Below are positions 55,726 through 64,000 of a DNA stretch of 64,000 bases, piece after piece. Numbering within the stretch: the stretch's first letter is position 1; each line of letters starts with the position of its first letter. Below the pieces are notes generated by a model. The model saw only the letters and a program-made list of their open reading frames with translations. It did not search any database and was not told where the DNA came from. Source of the stretch: Platerodrilus igneus. Its lineage: Eukaryota; Arthropoda; Insecta; Coleoptera; Lycidae. The stretch lies in contig JARFIW010000139.1 of assembly GCA_036346225.1 (NCBI GenBank), positions 4,712,001 through 4,776,000 of the forward strand, written 5' to 3'. Position numbers and translations under genes: made by a program.

Positions 55726-56151
55726 TTCGTACTTATGAAAAAATATTTCAAACACCAAGTAAAACACCGCAAAATGTCTACAAACACCGCAAAGTGTGAC
55801 ATTAACTAAACCTGTATACGTTTGTTATTGCATCTGATATAGTTGCGGTCTACTTACAAAAAAATTTTACTTTCGGAAATTTAAAAAGGTGTACTGAATA
55901 ACTGATACATCGATATCTGGATAGGAGTCAGTCGGAGTGACATTTACAAGGTATACTTCTGTGCATACAAAAGATAGAAAATATATAATCTTTAACATTT
56001 AGGCAAACATACAGTGACACAAAAAGTTATGTCATTTTAATGAGATTTAATGTGCCGTAAGTGGCACCCTCTACAAGTGTCATCTAAACTAAGCACGAAT
56101 TTAAATTTCTTGGCTCATAAAATCCACCAACTACCTAATTTTGTGCCTTTA

Positions 56152-58380
56152 TGTTGATAAGTATAACGTTATTTTTCATTATATAAAATAATAACATATT
56201 CAAATTTGGGTTTAGGCGAAACAGGGGAACACGAGAGGCTATTTTAGTTATGAGGGTGATAATGGAGAAGGCATGAGGGAATAGTGCGGAATACATTAGA
56301 AGCAGAGATAGGAAAAAGGAGAGGTAGAGGTTGACTTAGGTTAGACTATTGCACACAGATAGTCAAAGATGTAGGCTGTGGGAATTTTAGAGAAATGTGT
56401 AAGCTAGTTCAGAATAGAAGCCGATGGAGGTACACGTCCAACCAGTTCCAAAACAGAAAACATTATGATGACAAAAAATAATTGTACTTTAACCTGATGA
56501 TTATTATAACCCACTACAGGTGTTGGTTTTATAATATTCTCAACTAATGTTAATGTGTGAAAGAATTTACTGAAAAACTATTAATTCGGCAAATGTCTGT
56601 GTCGGGGAATCTTAACCCGTTTTATATACCATTGAATATCGGTGAAATAGGGCATATATATCTAGGCTGTAGGAATGTTAGGGAACTGTGTAGGATAGCT
56701 CAGAATAGAAATCAGTGCAGGTACGTGTCCAACTAGTTCCAAGACGGAAAACCTAATGAAAAATTCATTGCACTTAAGCTTAATGAGTACTATAAACAAA
56801 TACAGGTATTGGTTTTGCAATATTTTCAACTAATGCTGACTGTGCAAAAGGATTTATTGAAAAACTACTAATTCGGCAAATGTCGAAGTGTTGGGGGATC
56901 TTGGTAACCACAGATTGCTTAAATCCCTTCACATACCACTGAATATCGATGAAATAGGGTATATATTTACAAAACAATGGAAGAGGAACCGTCCCGATAG
57001 TGGAAATTTTGAGGAACTGTGTTGGCTGGCTCAGAATCGAAATCAGTAGAGGTACACATCCAACCAGTTCAAAGATGGAAAATCTAATGACAAAAAAATA
57101 GTTGCACTTAAACCTGATTGTTATGATAAACAACTACAGTTGTTGGTTTTGCATATTTTCAACTAATCTCGATTGTACAGAGGGATTTATTGGAGAACTA
57201 TTAATTCGAGAAATGTTCGTGTTGGGGGATCTTGGTAGCCACAAGCAGCTTAACCCCCTTCACATCCACTGAATATCAGTGAAATAGGACATATATTTAC
57301 AAAACAATAGAAGGGGAACTGAACTGTATCTAACCAGAACGAGCAACGGCTATGTACGAAGACAACAAACATAGAAACAAGGACAAAAGTGTGGGAAGCA
57401 TATGTGTGGAGCACAGCACTGTACGCCTATGAAATAGGGATAGTATGAGAAGCAGACAAAAAGGAAGAAGCCTTTTGAAATGTTATGCTTCCACATGGAA
57501 GATAAAGTTAATAACAAAGAGGTTATAGAAATAGTAGAGGAATAAAAATATCTGCCTGAAATAAAGAAAATTGAAGAAATAGAAGGGCAGGGTATGTTTT
57601 AAGGCATTTTTGGGGAATAAAGTGGCTATATTACAAGCAGATATAAGAATAGAGAAGTAAATGTAGACCTAGATCACAATATTGCACACAAATAGTGAAA
57701 GATACAGACTGTGGGAATTTTAAGGAAATGTGGAGGTTAACTCAGAATAGGACACAATGGAGGTACGCGTCTAACCAGTTCCAAGACTGAAGACTTAATG
57801 TTGATGATGATGCAAATTTATATGCGATTAAATTCCCCCAGGACATCAAATCCTCGTAGAAACTACACCCGTGGAGATCATAGGCCCAATTCGTCTTGCC
57901 TCTGAAGGGGTGTGTCCAGGTGTTTGTTGTTTGGTTGGCAGTAGCTCCTTTGTCAACGAAGTGCTGGTATTTTTATATCAGTAGAGGAAAAAGATAACAA
58001 AGGAATGTGAATCACTTCGTCGATTTTCGCAACTCTCACTTACACGTTTGCACTCGAGCAGGGTCAGTAGTAAAATGTTCTTCGTTTCGACGCTAGACTC
58101 CCATGAACTATCGCTCTTTTCAAGATAATTAAATGTTCTCACGGTAATTGTTAGATGCTGATGCACTTTTAAGGCATGGGAAATGCAATCTTTGCAATTT
58201 CTTTACGCCACAAATCATAGTTCAATGTTCTAAGATGCGTGAGACACAAATCTTTGTGTGGTTTACACCTGAAGCTTAAATTAAACATAATAATAATGGC
58301 GGATTTTCCCATGCAGTGTTAAAAAAATCCCCTAAAATTAAATAAAACAACGAAAAGGTGAAGTCTTATTAAAAAAAGCA
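56152..58380 (-). repeat. 3' LTR of the short element, split by a LINE
   Basis: 56152-56207 matches 58991-59049 (AGTATAACGTTAT, ATATAAAATAATAAC, CATATTCAAAT), and 57820-58380 matches the remainder. The gap is a 1.6-kb LINE insertion flanked by CAAATTT. Confidence 0.75.
56208..57812 (+). mobile_element. LINE 3' fragment (L2/RTE-like) with tandem array, nested in an LTR
   Basis: A 1605-bp insertion between CAAATTT duplications (56201-56207 and 57813-57819), ending in a GATGATGATG tail. Coding remnants on the plus strand include RRGRGRLRLDYCTQIVKDVG, CGNFREMCKLVQNRSRWRYT (56320-56450), YVWSTALYAYEI at about 57405, and again VKDTDCGNFKEMWRLTQNRT, QWRYASNQFQD (57685-57790). These match the LINE C-terminus (WSTALYGSE..., RGRGRPR..Y..QI..D.GC..F.EM..L..DR..WR..SNQ). 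Between the two occurrences lie three tandem units of about 290-330 bp (landmarks near 56374, 56665 and 56996). Confidence 0.78.
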
Positions 58381-58974
58381 CAATGATCGCCTTAAAGCGT
58401 CAAAAAGAAAAACAAATAAAAATAAAAAGTCTATTCGTATGAGAGCACACATTACGAAAAACCAGGCGCCACCTGGTTTTTAAACCCTAGTAATATTTGT
58501 GATACCAGGATATCTAAAACCAATTTAATGTAACGAACAGTTTTCACTAAATTGATGTAATTAAAAATTCTTCCATAAAACGGAAAAATATACTTTAACG
58601 CCAGATATTTAGGTACACTGAAAAAAAAACCACTTACTACAGGAAAAAATGACACTTTAAGAATAACAACAAAATGTATTTAAAACCAAAATACAGGCGA
58701 GTTGAGGACAATGAAATGACATCGACCATATTTAATATTATGTGACCAGTATTGCCAATAATAGAATTGTTTGGATACGTTCTACCGATGATTTTTTAAA
58801 GTATAAGAAATTTTAGTCACAAGAATAAAGAATGTTTCAGGTTTAACCATACAATTTTCTGTTTTCTAATTCGATATTAGATAAAGACGAACATGAAATC
58901 ACATGGATGATATCTATATTAACCCAATGTATGATAAAACTAGCTAATTAAAACGAATTATAAAAAACGTGCAT

Positions 58975-58987
58975 ACGTTGGGCGCCA
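58975..58987 (-). promoter_or_regulatory. Primer-binding site (tRNA-Lys-like)
   Basis: TGGCGCCCAACGT on the minus strand, 13 bases, three bases inside the right LTR, as expected for reverse-transcription priming. Confidence 0.7.
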
Positions 58988-58990
58988 AAA

Positions 58991-59606
58991 TGAACAAAGT
59001 ATAACGTTATTTTGCTTATATAAAATAATAACTATAACATATTCAAATATATACGAGATTAAATTCACCCAGGGCGTCAACAAAGCCTCTCAAATTATAA
59101 TGTGAAAACGTATCCAGTGGAGGTCATAGACTCGGTTCGTCTTGCCTGTCAGGGGCGTGTCCAGGTGTTCGTTATTTGGTTGGCAGGAACCCGTATTTTT
59201 ATATCTGTAGAGAAAAAAAGGTAACAAAGGAAGGTGGATCACTTCGTCTACTCTCGCAACTCTATACTAACACGTCCGCACCCGAGAAAGGCTGGTAGTA
59301 AAATGCTGTTCGTTTAGACGCTTGGTTCTCACAAACTATAAGGCTCTTCAAGATAATTTAAGGTTCTCATGCTAACTGTTAGACTTGGCTGCACTTTTAA
59401 GGCACGTGAAACGCAATCTTTGCGATTTCTATACAGCGCAAATCATAGTTCAATTTCCTAAAATATGCGAGAACTAAATCTTTGTGTGGTATACACGTGA
59501 AGCTTAAATTAAACATAATAACAATATAGGATTTTCTCATGCGGATTTATAAAAATTCCCTAAAATTAAATAATAAAATAAAAAGGTGAAGCTTTAAATA
59601 GGCGCA
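58991..59606 (-). repeat. 5' LTR of the short element
   Basis: Direct copy of the left repeat. Shared blocks include TCTTTGTGTGGTWTACAC, GAAGCTTAAATTAAACATAA, AATCTTTGC(A/G)ATTTCT, GGTGTTYGTTRTTTGGTTGG and CACTTCGTC. Divergence is moderate, so the element is old. Confidence 0.75.
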
Positions 59607-61229
59607 AAATGTGTTGTTAAGGAAAACGAAATGCAAATTAAAACCTTGACACTTTGTATTTCGCGTAATATCAACTATTTGACTGAGGTAAGTTTGAGCA
59701 AATCTCAGTATTTTTATCCAAAGAATCTGTAGTTTTGCTGCGTACCATTAATTAGTGGAAACCCTGTATACTTGCGCTACAATTTTTGTATAACCTTGTT
59801 GTACGAAGGCAAACCATTTTAGAATAATACTAAAATCAAACATTTTTTTGCATTTAAATTTTTTTCAGAATTTTGACTTATAGACCATCAATAACAATAA
59901 AAATATTTAAAGAACGGTAATACAAATAAAAACGCATGTACATGTTCACCAATTTATCAACGCTAAGTTTCGTTTTATTAGCTCAAATGCTGTTACTTTA
60001 ATATATTCATAAAGATATTCCAGGAATGCGCAGGTAATAGACACAAAATGAAAACAGTTAAGGTGTTTGCCGCGCGCGTCCCACTATGAATTATTTATAA
60101 CCAAAATGAAAACGATGCGCCTACGCAAACTGCATAGGTGTTATTTTCAAATCGACGTTAGTAGCATACAAGGTCGTCGACAATATTACGTTATAAAAAT
60201 AACAAAGCCAATTGTAATTCTCATCTCGTAAACTTTTTATAGCTCATTTCTTATTCATGTCCTGTACATTCGAGACACAGATTTCTTTTAAAGATTAAGT
60301 ATTTGTGTTCTTTGGTTTTAGGTAAGTAATTGTTTAAGGAACAGGAAAGAGTAATGCATCGTTATTCTAAAGTTGTTTATAATAATATTTTTCAACGAAA
60401 TTATAATTAACACCTGTTTAGTACTGCATAACCTTGTTATTATACAAAAATTCCCTGAAATTTAGTTTTTATAGTTTAATGGCCTGATAAAAATATACAA
60501 CTACAAGTAACTATGTACTAGAATACCAAGGTTTTATTTACCTACTCTGTTTTTACAATTCATTATAATGCTAATATATAATTATCCGAATGAAGTGGAA
60601 AGTTAATGTTTAACAAAAGAACAACTGCAACGGTTTCTATTTAAAATGATATTACCAAATTATATATTATATGTACCTTAAAGAATTTAGTAAAAAAAAA
60701 CAACAAAAAAAGGGTGCAAAATTAGTTGGCGCCCATATAGAATTATTATATATCTGTACAATAGCGGTCCTCGCTAAATAACAAATCGTGAACACCATAG
60801 CAAGCTGACTTAATTAATAACTCGCTTACCTTCTAATTCAATGCATATTGGTAAGCGATGCACCAAATAATTTTTGTTTATCTCAGTTTTCGCGTGAGTG
60901 CGCTTTACCACGTAGCTCAAATTTCTTAGAACGGAACTTACTGCTATTTCATACAACATAAACCTGAACAAAGCAAAAGTACGATACTAAATCGAGACAG
61001 GTAAGAAACCAACGGGTAAAACTCCATCACATTTTATAATGCGCACGCGCACAGGTAGTTAAAGATAGCAGGTTTCATCGGGAATGAATATTACGGCTGG
61101 CTTCTTCATGTTGAAAACCATCCCCGCTTGTTCGTACGCAGTCCTGATTGGTCGGCAAAACGACGTTTATCTATTACAAACTGTGGCACAAAATTACAAG
61201 ATAATATTACTGGGAAACAACAAGACCAC
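59607..61229. other. Nothing firmly recognised
   Basis: AT-rich. A TGGCGCCCA nonamer occurs at about 60729 on the plus strand without flanking LTRs. No host exon or RNA gene seen. Confidence 0.45.
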
Positions 61230-61749
61230 AATTAATACGCGAGTTAAAGTTCGGGCCCTTGGAGCTGGTTTTTTAAAAAAGCTTTAAAACTTTAACACAT
61301 TTATTTTACTTTGAAACAGATGAACTTGTACATAATACTAAGATTAATTATTGACTAGTGAGTAGCTTGAACAACGAAGTATGGAGTTCGAAGACTGACT
61401 GCCGGGCATTGAGCTCCCGGGCTTTTTATAATAACCTGCCCTCCACACGACTGTGGGAACTTGCAGATCTCATGTCTGCGTTTCTCTTAATCGTACACTT
61501 TATTACAATGTAACAACTTAATTCTAAGTAACTGCGGTCTGTTGACCGCCTGTGACCTGCCACCTGCAGTATCACTGCCCTCACGGATGCAAAGTTGCAT
61601 TCCGTTCTCATGAACTGTCGATAACCTCTCTGGGTTATCCTTGTGTTACAATGTTGCATTAAACTTATACTTTTACTTAATAATTTCTAATAATTGTTAT
61701 TAGATTCAATATATCAATATATATATAGGTAATTGGGGGATACATAACT
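61230..61749 (-). repeat. 3' LTR of the errantivirus-like element
   Basis: The left boundary (61230, TTAATT) is tentative and the right boundary is set by the polypurine tract. On the minus strand it holds a TATA box (TTATTATAAAAAGCC near 61430), an arthropod-type initiator (CAGTCAGTCTTCG near 61398) and an AATAAA polyadenylation signal near 61300, in the order U3-R-U5. Confidence 0.65.
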
Positions 61750-61816
61750 CCTCCCACCGTAAATGAAAAATTAAGGTTTTCTTAATTTTTAAATACATAA
61801 AATACATTATTTAAAT

Positions 61817-62755
61817 TCATTTAAAATTTATTATTTCTAAAGGTATACTTGTCGTTTCTTTTTTTCTCTTTGTTTCCTTAAATCTAGAACTGTTTCCTTC
61901 ATTCTTATATCTAAGGTACATTTTGTATAATACATACATGATTACAAAAATTATTAAAATGATTAATACAATTGTCCAAACACTTATATTATTATAATGT
62001 AACTTTGGCGTTTTGATTTCACTTAATTGTTCTTTATAACTTTCCACTAATTTCACGGCGTGGTTGAGATCGTCTAAGTCTAGATGCTCTAGCTTCATAG
62101 GTTTCTTGTTTATTTCTTCGTCTTCTTGTTGTATTTTGAATTGTAGTTCCGGTAGGTTTGCAAGTTTCTTTGTTGCTATGGGATCTTGATAAACTCTGAT
62201 TACTTCATCCTTCAATTTCACATAACAATCTTCCTTGAGGGTAATTAGTTTGCTTCCAATTAATGCTTGATTATTTTCATCTTGGTTGCAGTGGATGGTT
62301 GCTATTACTTCTGTTGGGAAAATGGCTATCCATTTGTTATCTGTAACTTTTTGAATTTTCATATTAGTTATTTGCACTTGTTTGGTTTCACAGTTTTCGT
62401 AATGGTTTGAGAATTTTAACAGTTGTACTTCACAAGGGCTGTCTTCTTTAATGGTTGTTGTCGTCATCGATTGACATAAATATTGGTTTGGTGTTACTTC
62501 AGTACATTTTTCGTTTGTATAACCATATCTCAGTTCATTTAGGGATAGGAATTTGGTTTTGGGTATGATTACTTGGTATGTGCTAGTAACCTTTGTTGGA
62601 AAAGCAAATAAATGATAATATTGATAATTGTTACTTTCTACTATCTAGATTTCTATCAAAAATATTATTTCGTTATTCTTAATGTTGCTAAAAGTTGTTG
62701 CGTTAAAGTAAGGTTGGATATTATTTGAGTAAATATTGTATTTTGTATACTGCCT
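61817..62755 (-). pseudogene. Env remnant (C-terminal part, membrane anchor retained)
   Basis: The frame shows short motifs of an insect retroviral envelope of the baculovirus-F-like kind, paired cysteines, then a linker and a strongly hydrophobic membrane-spanning helix at about residues 160-185 of the 216-codon terminal stretch, followed by a basic cytoplasmic tail. A TAG stop lies at 62647-62645. Open sequence begins only about 40 bases after the end of pol, and the total length is about 310 codons, well short of a full env, so the N-terminal receptor-binding and cleavage region appears to be missing. This is a non-functional old copy. Its family is inferred from context and the anchor architecture. 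Confidence 0.7.
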
Positions 62756-62796
62756 AATTTATTTGGTAGTATACCGGGGTTGTTTTTTATTTATTA

Positions 62797-64000
62797 TTAC
62801 TTGGTTGTCCGTTCTACCTGGGTGGAGGTTGACGGTAAGGGTGATGATTGTCTGTCTGAAATTACAGGGTGTCTTAGGTTTTTTAAATGAATGTATTTCG
62901 TTATTTTACCGTTGTCTACTACTGCTATATTTTTATCTGATATTTTCTTAATTTTAAATGGTCCTAAATTTCTGGGTGCTGTTTTATGTCGCTTGCTTTG
63001 AAAGTTTTTCTCATACACGGTTTGTCCTATTGAAAATTTATTTGAGTCGGTATTTTTGTTTCGGGTTGTGGTGATACGTTCTTTATCGTTCTCTAGTTTA
63101 TCTTTTACTTTGTCATGGTTATTTTTAGTTTTTGTTTGTGGTCTTTCGCATATTGTTGATATACTTCTTTATGGTAGTGTATGTCATAGGGATTTCGTGA
63201 ATCTGAATGTCCTAAGGTTAATTCTAAGGGTGTAAAATTTGTTGATGAGTGAATTGTGTTATTATAGGCGATTAGTGCGTATGACATTAAATTGGTTATA
63301 TGTTCCTTTTTATAATTTATTCTTAATAATCGAATTTGTTCTAACAGGGTTAAATGTAATCGTTCAATTAGTCCGTTTGATTCAGGGTGGTTTTCCGTTA
63401 TGAAATGAATTTTTATTTTGTGTAATTCTAAAGTGTTTCGAATTGTCTCATTTTTAAATTCGCTACCATTGTCTAAAGTTATTGATTCGGGTGTTCCGTA
63501 AAATGTGAAATATTGTAAAATCCTTGGGTCACGTCAATGCTATTTTTGGATGTGATTGGTATTGTTGGCCTATTTTGTGAATGCGTCTATAATTGTTAGA
63601 TAGTTTTGCGCTTCTACTACTAGAGTATCGGCATGTAGTTTTTGAAATGGTTTGTCGGGTGTTTTGGTTAACATTAAGGGTATCTTTGGGGGTTTTCCTA
63701 TCGTATTTCGCTCTGTCACATAGTTCGCATTGGTTAATGAAATCTGTGGTCAAGTCCTTCATGTCTTTAAAATAATAACGTCTTACAAGTTGCTTTATAG
63801 TTTCGTTAATTCCACGATGGTTGGTTTTTCCTTCGTGTTGATTCCTAATTACATCGTTTATTTCGTCAGGTTCGTCTAGTGTTATTAGTTTTCTAGTACA
63901 TCTGATGAGTTCAGGTCCAGAGTTATTGAATAATTTAATGTATAATTCCGAAAATCTTTGGTATAAATGTTCGGTGTTAAAATAAAAATAAAATCGTTTT
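62797..64000 (-). pseudogene. Pol integrase region, frameshifted
   Basis: The zinc-binding part (HEGKTNHRG ... CELCDRAKY, an HHCC pattern) lies at about 63865-63690. The catalytic core is spread over frames: an Asp in HADTL near 63625, an Asp in TLDNGSEF near 63475 and the Glu in PESNGLIERLH near 63375, so all three catalytic acids are visible. The C-terminal GPF-type domain (APRNLGPFKIKKI) lies near 62975. At least two frameshifts, near 63690 and 63570, and a further break near 63110. RNase H and RT lie beyond the window. Confidence 0.82.

Larger units (their letters stand above)
56152..59606 (-). mobile_element. Short non-autonomous LTR element with tRNA-Lys-like primer site
   Basis: Two direct repeats of 617 bp (56152-56207 plus 57820-58380, split by a LINE) and 616 bp (58991-59606) flank a 610-bp interior. 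On the minus strand the right repeat ends TTTGTTCA and is followed 3 bases later by TGGCGCCCAACGT, the primer-binding site complementary to the 3' end of a tRNA-Lys. The interior has no significant ORF. No polypurine tract or target duplication was recognised at the outer ends, so the outer boundaries are provisional. Confidence 0.72.
61230..64000 (-). mobile_element. Errantivirus-like (Ty3/gypsy with env) element, 3' half
   Basis: Minus-strand order: integrase part of pol (64000-62797), env remnant (62755-61817), polypurine tract GGTGGGAGG (61758-61750), and 3' LTR starting AGTTATGTATCCCCC at 61749. AGTTA-type LTR starts are typical of insect gypsy/errantiviruses. The 5' part lies beyond the right edge. 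Stops and frameshifts in pol and env make this copy non-functional. Confidence 0.85.

Noticed and set aside
60729..60737. Second primer-binding-site-like nonamer TGGCGCCCA on the plus strand
   Set aside because: Only nine bases match, and no LTR repeat flanks it on the left; could be chance or a lost element.
1..64000. tRNA, rRNA or other structured RNA genes
   Set aside because: None recognised by eye in either strand; a covariance-model scan could not be run here.
1..64000. A coherent, previously undescribed multi-gene system
   Set aside because: Apart from three host genes, coding sequence is explained by decayed transposable elements; no cluster of unknown genes with shared orientation or spacing was seen.

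Overview
The window is AT-rich eukaryotic DNA that reads as an insect, or at least arthropod, genome. The conserved genes are intron-containing with GT-AG junctions. Everything between them is dominated by arthropod-type transposable elements: mariner, DUF4817-type mariner relatives, hAT/ZMYM-like, Merlin/ISXO2-like, CR1/Jockey-like and L2-like LINEs, Ty3/gypsy and an errantivirus-like element with an env remnant. The species cannot be named from this sequence alone.

Three host genes are supported. (1) PRPF6 (U5/tri-snRNP splicing factor), minus strand, 4877-18960: nine exons reconstructed with matching phases, covering the PRP1 N-terminal region and the first HAT repeats. The second half of the protein lies beyond the left edge. 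(2) SYF2 (p29, NineTeen-complex-associated splicing factor), plus strand, 20497-21198: a complete single-exon CDS, head-to-head with PRPF6 across about 1.5 kb. (3) A TAB2/TAB3-like TAK1-binding adaptor, minus strand: a coiled-coil exon (41650-41883), an NZF zinc-finger exon (29909-30148) and a small last exon (29594-29661). One further upstream exon is a candidate (45932-46116), and the N-terminal CUE exon was not found.

Layout: 1-2110 Ty3/gypsy relic (minus); 2265-4485 hAT relic (plus); 4877-18960 PRPF6, whose 10-kb intron holds a LINE fragment, a solo LTR and a dispersed repeat; 20497-21198 SYF2; 22020-22560 remnant of a repetitive CXC-domain protein; 22820-24400 LINE with a nearly complete RT; 26310-27974 Merlin element; 29594-46116 TAB2-like gene, with a lightly damaged hAT in its 11.5-kb intron; 44700-45850 internally deleted mariner split by a solo LTR; 51107-53808 mariner carrying two nested insertions; 53966-54597 solo LTR; 54886-55725 LINE tail inside a DUF4817-type transposase relic; 56152-59606 short LTR element with a tRNA-Lys-like primer site, split by a LINE; 61230-64000 errantivirus-like element running off the right edge.

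The clearest new structure is a family of about 635-bp LTRs (TGTTA...TAACA), present four times as solo copies. Three have perfect 4-bp target duplications and the fourth has a likely one. One copy sits exactly inside the catalytic motif of a mariner. Removing the two nested insertions from that mariner leaves 1253 bp between its terminal repeats, the usual mariner length. I did not see a convincing new multi-gene system. What stands out is insertion stratigraphy, some dispersed unclassified repeats with intron-like cores, and possible alternative 3' ends of the TAB2-like gene.
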